A stretch of 64,000 nucleotides of DNA. Origin: Roseobacter sp. MH60115 (GTDB taxonomy: Bacteria > Pseudomonadota > Alphaproteobacteria > Rhodobacterales > Rhodobacteraceae). Shown here piece by piece: positions 33,593 to 41,963 of the stretch (positions are counted from its first letter, which is position 1; every line of letters starts with the position of its first letter). Made by a program: the position numbers and the translations under genes. The notes under the pieces are model-generated. The model ran no database searches. It was given only the letters and a program-made list of their open reading frames with translations, and was not told where the DNA came from. The stretch covers positions 930,001 through 994,000 of the forward strand of contig NZ_JADOBQ010000001.1 in the NCBI RefSeq assembly GCF_015644665.1. Direction: 5' to 3'.

Positions 33593-34291
33593 ATGCAACT
33601 GAGGCTGCTTCAAATCAGCGGTGCGCCGCCAAGTTGGCGGGTGCGTCTGGGGCTCGCTTTCAAGGGGCTCGCAGCCGATATTCGCACCCTGAGTGCGTCG
33701 GATCGCGAAAATGAAGCCGATGACATCCGAAAGCTGAATCCGCGCGTTACGCTGCCCATTCTTGTCGCGGATGGCCTGTCGCTGCATGGCTCGCTCGCGA
33801 TCCTTGCCTGGTTGGAACGCCGCCATCCGGATGTTCCCCTCTTCGGGTCGACACCCGACGCGGCCGCCGAGATCTGGCAGCTGGTCATGAGCTGCTACGA
33901 CGACTTCCGAGCGGCAAACCATAAGCTGTTGAGCGTGGCATTTGCGTCGCGCGGAGAGCTGCCGCAAGCGGGCACGACCGACGCGCAGATGCTGGAGGCC
34001 GGTGCCGCGCTGGCTCATGTGGAATGCCGGGCTCTGGAGGCACGGCTGTCGGATGGTCGCCCCTACCTGTGTGGCGATCTGCCCTCTGCGGCGGACGCGC
34101 TGGTCTACCCCGAAACGCGCCTGATCGAGCGGGCCGTTGAGACCAAGGCCGCCCTGATGCGATCCGTCGGGTTCGGCGATATGCACGGCCTTTATCCATT
34201 GGTGTTCGCCTGGATGACACGCCTGAACGCCACGCCAGAGGTGGCGCGGACGCTCCCTGAACACTGGACGGAAAAATCCGCCACAGATTGA
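33593..34291 (+). CDS. Glutathione S-transferase-like protein
   Basis: 232 residues, ATG 33593 behind AGGAGG. The N-terminal thioredoxin-like domain reads LLQISGAPPSWRVRLGLAFKGL...LNPRVTLPILVADGLSLHGSLAILAWLERRHPD, with the cis-Pro (TLPIL) and the glutathione-binding S (GS in LHGSLAIL). A helical C-terminal domain follows (FASRGELPQAGTTDAQML; GDLPSAADALVYP). Similar to the zeta/MaiA-like GSTs. It is divergent from the HxlR regulator and precedes a DUF899 gene, so detoxification under HxlR control is likely. Confidence 0.88.
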   Translation: MQLRLLQISGAPPSWRVRLGLAFKGLAADIRTLSASDRENEADDIRKLNPRVTLPILVADGLSLHGSLAILAWLERRHPDVPLFGSTPDAAAEIWQLVMSCYDDFRAANHKLLSVAFASRGELPQAGTTDAQMLEAGAALAHVECRALEARLSDGRPYLCGDLPSAADALVYPETRLIERAVETKAALMRSVGFGDMHGLYPLVFAWMTRLNATPEVARTLPEHWTEKSATD

Positions 34292-34311
34292 CAACGGAAA
34301 GGATACTGAAG

Positions 34312-35019
34312 ATGACACCCCACAAAACTGCATCCCGCGCAGATTGGTTGACCGCCCGCAAGGCCCTGCTTGCCCGCGAAAAGGAACACACGCGGCTCAA
34401 GGACGACATCGCCAAGGCCCGGCAGGCGCTGCCTTGGGTGAAGGTCGAGGACAGCTACATCTTCGAGACCTCCACCGGTCAAAAATCGCTGTCCGATCTC
34501 TTTGGCGGCCGATCCCAACTGATCACCTATCACTTCATGTTCGGCCCCGACTGGGAAAACCCGTGCAAGAGCTGTTCGTTCTGGGCCGATAGCTACGCGG
34601 GGCTTACGCCGCATCTGGCCGCACAGGATATCGCCTTTGTGGCGGTGTCATCCGCACCCATCGCGCGTTTGCTGCCGTTCAAGGCGCGGATGGGGTGGGA
34701 CTTCGAGTGGGTGTCGTCGCGTGGCACGGCCTTCAATGTCGACTATGATGTCGGGTTTGGGCCGGATCGTCCGGACGACAGGCACAACAGCTACAATTTC
34801 GGAACCATGCAAAACCCGCATCTGGACGAGATGCACGGCACGTCCGTTTTCGCAAAGGATGATGACGGCGCGGTGTACCACACATACTCAATGTACGGTC
34901 GCGGGTTGGATGCGACCAATGCGGCCTACGCCTATATGGATCTGACCCCCAACGGCCGGCGTTCCGAGCCGCCCGAGGGCAATCCCATGGCCTGGCTGGA
35001 ATACCGCGATTCCTATTGA
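34312..35019 (+). CDS. DUF899 thioredoxin-like protein
   Basis: 235 residues from ATG 34312, nine bases after AAAGGA; the frame opens at 34288 inside the GST gene. Family marks: WLTARKALLAREKEHTRLKD, LPWVKVEDSYIFET, LFGGRSQLITYHFMFGPDW, and the CKSCSFWAD motif that replaces the CxxC of thioredoxins (Cys near residues 88 and 91), then FVAVSSAPIARL and SSRGTAFNVDYDVGF. DUF899 proteins are related to thioredoxin/AhpC folds with unclear substrate. It lies 20 bp after the GST-like gene and is probably co-transcribed. Confidence 0.9.
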   Translation: MTPHKTASRADWLTARKALLAREKEHTRLKDDIAKARQALPWVKVEDSYIFETSTGQKSLSDLFGGRSQLITYHFMFGPDWENPCKSCSFWADSYAGLTPHLAAQDIAFVAVSSAPIARLLPFKARMGWDFEWVSSRGTAFNVDYDVGFGPDRPDDRHNSYNFGTMQNPHLDEMHGTSVFAKDDDGAVYHTYSMYGRGLDATNAAYAYMDLTPNGRRSEPPEGNPMAWLEYRDSY

Positions 35020-35030
35020 GCCGGTTACGC

Positions 35031-35060
35031 GCCCCGGGGAGGTATAGTCCTCCCCGGGGC
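35031..35060 (+). terminator. Perfect 12-bp hairpin after DUF899 gene
   Basis: GCCCCGGGGAGG (35031-35042), loop TATAGT, CCTCCCCGGGGC (35049-35060). It begins 11 bases after the DUF899 stop. Only a few T residues follow (GTGTTCTGTG), so it may end the GST-DUF899 transcript or simply protect its 3' end. Confidence 0.6.
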
Positions 35061-35267
35061 GTGTTCTGTGCGGCGAAAGCCCTGCCGCGACCGCGCGTGA
35101 AATCGCGGCGGCCCATGCGCGCAAACTGGCAAGATACCATCACGAAGCCGTGGGCGCGCTTTCCTCTCCGCCGGGGCTCTGGTAGATTTCGCTCAAAGAC
35201 GGGCCGCATGAGGTCCGGCCACGTGCAGTATGACCCAACCATTCCAGATCAGTCAGGAGAAATCCGA

Positions 35268-35756
35268 ATGACAAGAATGCCGCTCACCCGTCGAAATCTC
35301 ATTGTTGCAGGCACCTCCGCCCTGGCGACCGGCGTCTCCGGGCTGCGCCTTCCCGCTGTCGCAAAATCCATTGAACCCACGCAATCCATGCGCGGCGGGT
35401 CCAACAATTATCGACCGGGCGCGCCTATCGTAGACAGGATCGGCGGCGGGGGCTTCTGGATGACCGGCACGGTGCGCCGTGCCGGTGACGGCGCACCGCT
35501 GGAAGGCCAGCGTATCCAGATCTGGGCGCATACGACCGAAGGACACGAGCGGGACCCGCAAAGCCACGGGGCCACGCTGACCAACGCCAAGGGCGAGTTC
35601 CGACTGGAGATGCCGCAGATCGTCCCGGCCTTTGGCCAGCCGCATGGCCATCTGGCCTATGACAGCGGCGATTTTGAAACCGTCTTCCTGCGTCCGGTGA
35701 TGTCCAGCGCCTCGGACACCCGCCTCGAAGCGCATTTTGTCCTGACCACGGCCTGA
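35268..35756 (+). CDS. Intradiol ring-cleavage dioxygenase-like protein, Tat-exported
   Basis: 162 residues from ATG 35268 behind AGGAGAAATCCG; the longer frame from 35016 is non-coding upstream. A twin-arginine signal (TRRNLIVAGTSALATGVSGL) ends near AVAKS. The body matches the beta-sandwich of protocatechuate-type dioxygenases: GTVRRAGDGAPLEGQRIQIW, ATLTNAKGEFRLEMPQIV, QPHGHLAYDSGDFETVFLRP. It is shorter than true dioxygenases (about 200-240 residues), and an iron site of two Tyr and two His is not fully evident, so it may be non-catalytic. Confidence 0.72.
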   Translation: MTRMPLTRRNLIVAGTSALATGVSGLRLPAVAKSIEPTQSMRGGSNNYRPGAPIVDRIGGGGFWMTGTVRRAGDGAPLEGQRIQIWAHTTEGHERDPQSHGATLTNAKGEFRLEMPQIVPAFGQPHGHLAYDSGDFETVFLRPVMSSASDTRLEAHFVLTTA

Positions 35757-35761
35757 GCCGG

Positions 35762-36457
35762 TTGGCGGTCCGGTCTGCCAGACGGGTTCGCGCGGTTCTG
35801 GTGTGGAGCGCCGTCGCCGCCGCCATCCTCGTGCCGCTTGCTGCCGCCTCGGCAAGCCCGTTGCTGGCATGGCGTGAACCGATCTATGTCGTGGCCGGGT
35901 TTGCGGGGATCATCGGCATGGTGCTGATGTTGATCCAGCCCCTGCTGATTGCCGGATATTTGCCCGGGGTTTCCGGGACGCTTGGGCGGCGGGTACATCG
36001 CTGGATCGGTGGATGTCTGGCCCTCGCCGTGGTCATCCACGTTGCCGGGCTCTGGATCACCAGCCCGCCGGACGTGGTCGACGCCCTTCTGTTCACCTCG
36101 CCAACCCCGTTTTCCGCCTGGGGCGTGATCGCCATGTGGGCTGTCCTGGCCACCACGCTGCTGGCGCTCTTGCGCAAACGGTTGCGCCTGGGACCGCGTA
36201 TCTGGCGCCGTATCCATCTGAGCTTTGTGGTGGTTATCGTGACCGGCACCGTCGTGCATGCCGTGCTGATCGAAGGAACCATGGAAGAGGTCACCAAGCT
36301 GGTGCTCTGTGCGCTGGTTCTGGCGGCGGCCCTTCGCGTGGTGACCCGCTTCGGTCGGCTGGCCCTCAGATCGACCCCGCGCGAACGTCAATCGACCGCT
36401 GCGAAAGGGCGCTCCGGGGTGGAAAAAAGCGGTGATGGTAGGCCCGGCAGGACTTGA
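35762..36457 (+). CDS. Ferric reductase-like transmembrane protein
   Basis: 231 residues if TTG 35762 is used (no clear SD; a GTG at 35801 is the alternative). About six membrane helices carry conserved His: LLIAGYLPGVSG...RRVHRWIGGCLALAVVIHVAGLW, and RRIHLSFVVVIVTGTVVHAVL. This is the heme-binding ferric reductase/YedZ-like domain (Ferric_reduct), lacking FAD/NAD domains. It follows the dioxygenase-like gene by 5 bp. Its basic C-terminal tail runs into the opposite-strand tRNA gene by 22 bases, so the exact end of the protein is unusual. Confidence 0.82.
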   Translation: MAVRSARRVRAVLVWSAVAAAILVPLAAASASPLLAWREPIYVVAGFAGIIGMVLMLIQPLLIAGYLPGVSGTLGRRVHRWIGGCLALAVVIHVAGLWITSPPDVVDALLFTSPTPFSAWGVIAMWAVLATTLLALLRKRLRLGPRIWRRIHLSFVVVIVTGTVVHAVLIEGTMEEVTKLVLCALVLAAALRVVTRFGRLALRSTPRERQSTAAKGRSGVEKSGDGRPGRT

Positions 36458-36512
36458 ACCCGCAACCAAAGCGTTATGAGCGCTCTGCTCTAACCAATTG
36501 AGCTACAGGCCC
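36436..36512 (-). tRNA. tRNA with CAU anticodon, probably tRNA-Ile2 (lysidine type)
   Basis: 77 nt on the minus strand with encoded CCA. The acceptor GGGCCTG pairs with CGGGCCT (two G-U pairs). The D arm is GCTCAATTGGTTAGAGC and the anticodon loop CTCATAA gives CAU. The anticodon stem and variable region (CGCTTTGGTTG) resemble bacterial tRNA-Ile2, in which C34 is changed to lysidine, more than elongator Met. A T run (TTTTTT) starts a few bases beyond the 3' end. Identity could also be Met. Confidence 0.85.
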
Positions 36513-36643
36513 ACCATACCTGCGTGGGTAAGCCGCGCCGTTGGCCGCGTCAAGAGGCCGAAGAGCGCGCTCCAGACATTGCATGCGCGCGGTGAATGCT
36601 CTAACCCCCGATGCATCAAATCAGCGGCGCAAGGGACCCTGTC

Positions 36644-37690
36644 ATGACACTGCCAAAAAACGGGATCACCTATGCGGACGCGGGTGTGGATATTGACGCG
36701 GGCAACGCTCTGGTGGATCGCATCAAACCGGCGGCAAAGCGGACGAACCGCCCCGGTGTGATGGCAGGTCTGGGCGGGTTTGGCGCGCTTTTCGACCTCA
36801 AGGGGGCGGGGTATCAGGACCCGATCCTAGTGGCGGCCACCGATGGGGTCGGGACCAAGCTGCGCATTGCCATCGACACCGGCCATGTGGACGGCGTGGG
36901 TGTCGATCTGGTGGCGATGTGTGTGAACGATCTGGTCTGCCAGGGTGCGGAGCCCTTGTTTTTCCTCGACTATTTCGCAACCGGCGCGCTCGACACCGAT
37001 CAGGCGGCGCGCATCATCGAAGGTATTGCGCTTGGGTGTGAACGCGCCGGATGTGCCCTGATCGGCGGCGAGACCGCCGAGATGCCAGGCATGTATCCCG
37101 CCGGTGATTTCGATCTGGCAGGGTTTTCTGTCGGTGCGATGGAGCGTGGACAGGACCTGCCGACGGGGGTTGCCTCCGGCGATGTGCTGCTGGGGCTCTC
37201 GTCGGACGGTGTGCATTCCAACGGCTATAGTCTGGTGCGCAAGCTGGTCGAACTGTCCGGGCTGTCGTGGGAAGACGCCTGCCCCTGGGCGGATAGCTCA
37301 CTGGGGGCGGAACTGCTGACCCCGACGCGGCTTTACGTGCGGCCTGCGCTGGCGGCCATCCGGGCAGGGGGCGTGCATGCGCTGGCGCATATCACCGGCG
37401 GCGGGCTGACCGAGAACCTGCCACGGGTTCTGCCCGAGGATCTGAGCGCGCAGATTGATCTGGACAGCTGGACCCTGCCACCGGTTTTTGACTGGATGGC
37501 ACGCACCGGCGGCATGGCCGAAGCGGAAATGTTGAAGACCTTCAATTGCGGGCTGGGCATGATCCTCGTGGTGGCACCCGACCGGGCAGACGCCTTGACG
37601 GCCTTGTTGACCGAGCAGGGCGAGGAGGTGACGCGCATCGGCACGGTGACCGACACCGCAGGTGTGCAATATCAAGGCACGCTGCTTTGA
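36644..37690 (+). CDS. purM: Phosphoribosylformylglycinamidine cyclo-ligase (PurM)
   Basis: 348 residues from ATG 36644 (AAGGGA seven bases upstream); an ATG at 36611 has no SD. PurM makes AIR from FGAM with ATP, step 5 of purine synthesis. Family segments: [86 protein letters not shown] and [16 protein letters not shown]. Length is normal for the family. The stop overlaps the purN start. Confidence 0.97.
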   Translation: MTLPKNGITYADAGVDIDAGNALVDRIKPAAKRTNRPGVMAGLGGFGALFDLKGAGYQDPILVAATDGVGTKLRIAIDTGHVDGVGVDLVAMCVNDLVCQGAEPLFFLDYFATGALDTDQAARIIEGIALGCERAGCALIGGETAEMPGMYPAGDFDLAGFSVGAMERGQDLPTGVASGDVLLGLSSDGVHSNGYSLVRKLVELSGLSWEDACPWADSSLGAELLTPTRLYVRPALAAIRAGGVHALAHITGGGLTENLPRVLPEDLSAQIDLDSWTLPPVFDWMARTGGMAEAEMLKTFNCGLGMILVVAPDRADALTALLTEQGEEVTRIGTVTDTAGVQYQGTLL

Positions 37691-38280
37691 CCAAGAGGGT
37701 CGCGATTTTCATCTCAGGCAGCGGTTCCAACATGGTCAAGCTGCTCGACAGTATGCATGGGGATCACCCGGCGCGGCCCTGTGTTGTCTTGTCGAATGAT
37801 CCGTCTGCGAAGGGGCTGGAGCGGGCCGAGGCGCGGGGCGTGCCCACCGAGGTGGTGCGTCACCAGCCGTTCAAGGGCGACCGCGACGCCTTTGAACATG
37901 CCATCACCGGTGCGCTCGCCCATCACGCGCCCGATATCATCTGTCTGGCCGGGTTCATGCGCAAGCTGACGGCGGGTTTTGTTGACCCCTGGCGCGGGCA
38001 CATGTTGAACATCCACCCCTCGCTGCTGCCGAAGTACAAGGGGCTCCACACCCATGCCCGTGCGCTCGAGGCCGGAGACAGCCTGCACGGATGCACGGTG
38101 CATGAGGTGACCCCGGCGCTGGATGACGGCCCGATCCTGGGGCAGGCGGAGGTGCCGGTGCAGCCCGGTGATACGGTGGAGACATTGTCTGCCCGGGTGC
38201 TGGTGCAGGAACACCGGCTATACCCTGCGGTTCTGGAGCGTTTTGCCCGTGGCGATAAACGTCCGATCCTGTTGCGCTAG
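37687..38280 (+). CDS. purN: Phosphoribosylglycinamide formyltransferase (PurN)
   Basis: 197 residues from TTG 37687, overlapping the purM TGA (TTGA); no ATG/GTG gives the usual MTKRVAI start, so a TTG start with coupling is likely. PurN converts GAR to FGAR with 10-formyl-THF. The fold marks are [10 protein letters not shown] near the start, [29 protein letters not shown], the catalytic [16 protein letters not shown] segment and [22 protein letters not shown] with the Asp. It follows purM directly, a common alphaproteobacterial pair. Confidence 0.96.
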   Translation: MTKRVAIFISGSGSNMVKLLDSMHGDHPARPCVVLSNDPSAKGLERAEARGVPTEVVRHQPFKGDRDAFEHAITGALAHHAPDIICLAGFMRKLTAGFVDPWRGHMLNIHPSLLPKYKGLHTHARALEAGDSLHGCTVHEVTPALDDGPILGQAEVPVQPGDTVETLSARVLVQEHRLYPAVLERFARGDKRPILLR

Positions 38281-38377
38281 GTGTCCGGACATGCGGTTCT
38301 GGTCAAAGCCCCGTGCCTCGTGTAACAGATTGGTGACTGGGTATTATTGACGATCATAAAGAAAAAGAAACGCCCGA

Positions 38378-39538
38378 ATGAAAACACTCACCACGACTGC
38401 GGAACTGGCGGCCTTTTGCACAGAGGCGGCCGGCCATGACTATGTGACCGTCGATACCGAGTTTCTGCGCGAACGCACCTATTATTCAAAGCTCTGCCTG
38501 ATCCAGCTGGCCATGCCCGGCAAGGATGACAGCACGGCGGTGCTGGTCGATCCGCTGGCCGAGGGGTTGTCGTTGGAGCCGCTCTACGCGCTCTTTCGGG
38601 ATACCTCCGTGGTCAAGGTGTTCCACGCCGCCCGGCAGGATTTGGAAATCTTCTACGTCGATGCGCAGGTCTTTCCGGAGCCGCTCTTTGATACGCAGGT
38701 GGCGGCCATGGTCTGCGGTTTTGGCGAGCAGGTGGGGTATGAAACGCTGGTGCGGCGGATTGCGAAAAAGCCGCTCGACAAGACATCGCGGTTCACCGAC
38801 TGGTCTCGCCGCCCGCTGACGGCGGCACAAAAGACCTATGCATTGGCGGATGTGACCCATCTGCGCGAGATTTACGAATTTCTTGCCGCCAAGCTAGAGG
38901 AAACCGGACGCAGCCGCTGGGTGCATGAAGAGCTGAAGGTGCTGACCAGCCCGGACACCTATATCGTGACGCCGGAAGAGGCCTGGCGGCGGGTGAAAAC
39001 ACGGACCAATTCGCCCAAATTCCTCGCCGTGGTGCGGGAGTTGGCGGCTTTCCGTGAACGTCACGCGCAAGAGCGCAACATTCCCCGCAACCGCGTCTAC
39101 AAAGACGATGCGCTGGTGGAACTGGCGTCAAACAAGCCCAAGAACGCCGAAGAACTGGGCCGTGCCCGGTTGCTGCTGCGCGAAGCGCGGCGCGGTGATA
39201 TCGCCGAAGGCATCCTCAAGGCGGTGGCTGACGGCGTGAATTGCCCGCCTGACAAGATGCCTCAGCCGGACCGGTCGCGGGACAAGCTGCAGGTTAACCC
39301 GGCGCTGGCCGATCTGTTGCGCGTGCTGCTCAAGGCCAAGACAGAGAGCGCGGGCGTTGCCGCCAAACTGATCGCCCCGGCGTCGGATCTGGACGCGATT
39401 GCCGCCGGTCTGCGGGATGTGGCGGCCCTGCAAGGTTGGCGCAAGGAGGTTTTCGGGGCGGATGCCCTGCGCCTCTGTGAGGGCAGGATCGCGCTCTCGG
39501 CAGATGGCTCTGATGTGCGGATCGTCGCGCTCGACTGA
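38378..39538 (+). CDS. rnd: Ribonuclease D
   Basis: 386 residues. RNase D trims tRNA 3' ends. The DEDDy exonuclease motifs are VDTEFLRERTYY (Asp, Glu), VKVFHAARQDLEIF (Asp) and YALADVTHLREIY (Tyr, Asp). An HRDC domain follows (FLAVVRELAAFRERHAQERNIPRNRVYKDD-type segment near residues 215-245), with a second helical part. Length is normal. It is 97 bp downstream of purN. Confidence 0.96.
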   Translation: MKTLTTTAELAAFCTEAAGHDYVTVDTEFLRERTYYSKLCLIQLAMPGKDDSTAVLVDPLAEGLSLEPLYALFRDTSVVKVFHAARQDLEIFYVDAQVFPEPLFDTQVAAMVCGFGEQVGYETLVRRIAKKPLDKTSRFTDWSRRPLTAAQKTYALADVTHLREIYEFLAAKLEETGRSRWVHEELKVLTSPDTYIVTPEEAWRRVKTRTNSPKFLAVVRELAAFRERHAQERNIPRNRVYKDDALVELASNKPKNAEELGRARLLLREARRGDIAEGILKAVADGVNCPPDKMPQPDRSRDKLQVNPALADLLRVLLKAKTESAGVAAKLIAPASDLDAIAAGLRDVAALQGWRKEVFGADALRLCEGRIALSADGSDVRIVALD

Positions 39539-39543
39539 GCGGA

Positions 39544-40056
39544 TTATCTGCGTGATTGCAGGGCGTTGCGCGCGGCTTCCACCCGGATCGTGCGGGCACC
39601 CGAGAGCGTTTGATTGGTCACCTTGCGCGCAACGGTCACCTCGCGCGTTGCAGGCGCACCCTGCACCGTGCCGCCCCGGCGCAGACCCTGCAGGCTGTAG
39701 GTGAGCACGCCGTCGACGGCCTCGTCGTCTTCATTGCCCGGTATCAGCCGCACATCATACACGCCCTGAACAGCAGCAACGCCCGTTGCCCGGATGATCG
39801 CGCCACCGGGGACGCGTTCAATGGTCAGATCGCTGACCGTATCAATGGGTTGGCCGGCATAGGGTCTTTCTCTATTCGAAGAAAAGAGGCCCTGACGTGT
39901 GGGGATCAGCGGGTTGGTGGCCTCGGTCGAGGCTGCAACCGGCGCGGGCTCGCCGCGTCCGAACCAGTTGAACGGGTTGACCCGGCTGTCACGGATGCCG
40001 CCGCAGGCGGCAAGGATCAGGGTCGAGACCAGAAGGACGGAAACTGTCTTGCGCAT
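39544..40056 (-). CDS. Predicted outer-membrane/periplasmic lipoprotein, unknown
   Basis: 170 residues from ATG 40056 (GGCAGG just upstream); the frame opens at 40071. A lipoprotein signal (MRKTVSVLLVSTLILAACGG) has the lipobox Cys at residue 18. Then RVNPFNWFGRGEPAPV, a short linker, and a beta-rich domain (VSDLTIERVPGGAIIRATGV; AATVxVT-like VAAVQGVYDVRLIP; TREVTVARKVTNQTL). I recall similar lipoproteins in Rhodobacterales without known role. It is convergent with rnd (5 bp gap). Confidence 0.75.
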   Translation of the reverse strand: MRKTVSVLLVSTLILAACGGIRDSRVNPFNWFGRGEPAPVAASTEATNPLIPTRQGLFSSNRERPYAGQPIDTVSDLTIERVPGGAIIRATGVAAVQGVYDVRLIPGNEDDEAVDGVLTYSLQGLRRGGTVQGAPATREVTVARKVTNQTLSGARTIRVEAARNALQSRR

Positions 40057-40180
40057 GGGGCCTGCCATCAAATTCTTGTTCTCTCCCGATTATCTCATCT
40101 GATGCGTGTTGAAAAGCGTCAAGGCGGCTGGACCTTTGGCAATGCGCGCCTTACCTCAGGAACGACAAGTGAGGACGGTG

Positions 40181-40591
40181 ATGGCACAGGCTGAATTTGA
40201 AGAACTGGTCGAAGATTTCGAGTTCCTGGACGATTGGGAAGATCGCTACCGGCTGGTGATCGAGGAGGGCAAGGGGATGGCGTCCCTGGAGGCGGCGCTG
40301 AAGGTCCCTGCGACCAAGGTGGAGGGTTGCGCCAGCCAGGTCTGGCTGCATGCGGTCACGGAGGGCGGTGTGCTGCATTTCGATGGGGAGAGCGACGCGA
40401 TGATCGTGAACGGCTTGATTGCCGTTTTGCGCAAGCTCTACAACGGGCTGCCGCTGGACGCGGTCATGCGCGTGGATGCACGTCAGGAAATGGAGCGTCT
40501 GGGGTTGAACGATCACCTGTCTGCCCAGAGATCGAATGGCTTGCGCGCGATGATCGAGCGCATTCGCAGCGTGGCCGCTGCCGCCGCCTAA
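40181..40591 (+). CDS. sufE: SufE-family cysteine desulfuration protein
   Basis: 136 residues from ATG 40181 (GAGGACGGTG). The catalytic Cys is C50 in the SufE motif VEGCASQVWL, preceded by FEFLDDWEDRYRLVIEEGK and followed by SDAMIVNGLIAVLRKLYNG and the C-terminal LNDHLSAQRSNGLRAMIERI. SufE accepts sulfane sulfur from SufS and passes it to the SufBCD scaffold. No suf cluster is adjacent; this stand-alone SufE is typical in alphaproteobacteria. Confidence 0.95.
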   Translation: MAQAEFEELVEDFEFLDDWEDRYRLVIEEGKGMASLEAALKVPATKVEGCASQVWLHAVTEGGVLHFDGESDAMIVNGLIAVLRKLYNGLPLDAVMRVDARQEMERLGLNDHLSAQRSNGLRAMIERIRSVAAAAA

Positions 40592-40760
40592 GCGCGCGGG
40601 CTGTCGGATGTTGCACCGGACGCGCCTTTGGTGGATCAGCTAGAAGGATGTGCCTTCGGCAAGTTGCCAAATGGGCTCGCCTTCGGCTTTTTGCTTAGTT
40701 GGCGCACTTTTGGTGCGACACTATGTTTTTCAAATTCCATCCGGAATTTGGTGACGGCCG

Positions 40761-41393
40761 TCAGAGATCGGCGAGACTTGTTTCCAACTCGCCGTATCCT
40801 GTGAACCGACGCTCGAAGGTCAGCCCAAGTCTCTCGGCACAAGCGCGGGCCTTTTCCGTCAGGGCCGGATCGTCGGTCTGAGCCTGATAGACCAGCTTCT
40901 CGTAATTGCCGAAATACATGTCGCGCAGTTCCGGGTGACGGTCGAGCCCCATGGGTTTGATGACAAAGGCATCGAACTGGCGCACGAGAAAATCGGTCAG
41001 GTAAAAGGTGGTGATTTCGGTTTCGCTCTGCTTCGCAAAACGATCATTGCCTTCGAAGAACGCGTAACAATGGGGCCCTGCGATCATCTCCACCCCCAGT
41101 TCCGCGCAAGCTGCCTGCAGCACCCCACCGGTGCCGCAATCGGCATAGACCACGAAGATCGTGTCATAATCATCGGCGTGTTTTGCCACAGTGTCGCGGA
41201 CGGCCTTGGTGATCTTATCAGGGTAGAGGTGGTACTTGGCGGGCAGGCAGGTGAGATCCAGGTGGGTCCAGCCATTCGCCGCCTTCAGATCCAGGATCTC
41301 GCGGGCCAGCGCGCCGCAGGCGATGAGCAGCACCTTGCCTTGCCCACCTGGGGCAAGGCCCTGTTCAGTCAGGATCTCGTCACGAAGCTGCAT
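40761..41393 (-). CDS. DUF1638 protein, methionine-synthase associated
   Basis: 210 residues from ATG 41393; an upstream frame to 41486 lies inside the YbjQ gene. Family marks: GKVLLIACGALAREIL, HLDLTCLPAKYHLYPDKI, TIFVVYADCGTGGVLQAAC, IAGPHCYAFFEGNDRF and TTFYLTDFLVRQFDAFVIKP. Several conserved Cys suggest metal or corrinoid-related chemistry. From memory, genetic screens in a Phaeobacter link DUF1638 to methionine synthesis by a split MetH. Here it lies 570 bp from the corrinoid module, which agrees. It overlaps the YbjQ gene by 14 bp. Confidence 0.85.
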   Translation of the reverse strand: MQLRDEILTEQGLAPGGQGKVLLIACGALAREILDLKAANGWTHLDLTCLPAKYHLYPDKITKAVRDTVAKHADDYDTIFVVYADCGTGGVLQAACAELGVEMIAGPHCYAFFEGNDRFAKQSETEITTFYLTDFLVRQFDAFVIKPMGLDRHPELRDMYFGNYEKLVYQAQTDDPALTEKARACAERLGLTFERRFTGYGELETSLADL

Positions 41394-41703
41394 CGAGCCG
41401 CACCGCCGTGCCGTAGGCCACAATCTCTGACGCACCGCCCATGATTTGCGAGGTCTCAAAGCGCATGTCGAGCACCGCATCTGCACCGAGTTCTTGAGCG
41501 TTGGCGATCATCCGGTCAAGCGCTTGTTCGCGGGCACCTGCCATCAGCGACGAGTACCCGGTGACCTCGCCGCCCACGAGACTCTTCAGACCAGCGACGA
41601 TGTCGGTGCCGATATGCTTGGCGCGTACCGTCGAGCCGCGCACGAGGCCTAGCGTTTCTGTTGTGGGGCGCCCGGCGATTTGGGATGCTGTGACCACCAA
41701 CAT
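41380..41703 (-). CDS. YbjQ/UPF0145 family protein
   Basis: 107 residues; E. coli YbjQ is of the same length. Family marks: VTASQIAGRPTTETLGLVRGSTVRA at the N-terminus (in segments), LVGGEVTGYSSLMAGAREQALDRM and GADAVLDMRFETSQIM then EIVAYGTAVRL. Members form pentamers; the function is unknown. It sits between DUF1638 and a small membrane protein on the same strand. Whether it takes part in methionine synthesis is not known. Confidence 0.92.
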   Translation of the reverse strand: MLVVTASQIAGRPTTETLGLVRGSTVRAKHIGTDIVAGLKSLVGGEVTGYSSLMAGAREQALDRMIANAQELGADAVLDMRFETSQIMGGASEIVAYGTAVRLDAAS

Positions 41704-41704
41704 C

Positions 41705-41920
41705 TTAGTGCTTCATCCCATCGTAATGGTCTTCTTCTGCGTTGCCGAGCCGTTCGGACAGCACCCGGTAAAACACGTAGCCCGCAAGCGCCGCAGGGAT
41801 CAGGGCGAGACCACCGGCAGGCACTTGAAAAGCGGTCAGCAGAAGGGCCGCCAACCAAAGGGTGATGCCAAACGCGGCAAGCACGCAGACACAGATGAGA
41901 ACCAACTTGTCGAGCGACAT
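41705..41920 (-). CDS. Small two-helix membrane protein
   Basis: 71 residues from ATG 41920 (AAGGACAGG upstream); the annotated longer frame reads through the corrinoid gene. Two membrane segments: KLVLICVCVLAAFGITLWLAA (5-25) and FQVPAGGLALIPAALAGYVFY (32-52). The C-terminal tail is RVLSERLGNAEEDHYDGMKH. No family is recognised. It is one of four same-strand genes from the corrinoid protein to DUF1638. Confidence 0.75.
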   Translation of the reverse strand: MSLDKLVLICVCVLAAFGITLWLAALLLTAFQVPAGGLALIPAALAGYVFYRVLSERLGNAEEDHYDGMKH

Positions 41921-41963
41921 ATGACCTGTCCTTCCGATTGCGTGGCGCCCGCCTCGCGCAGGA

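Noticed and set aside
40592-40760. Small hairpins between sufE and DUF1638 (for example AAATTCC/GGAATTT at 40732-40749)
   Set aside because: No T run follows in either direction of transcription, so it is not a convincing intrinsic terminator.
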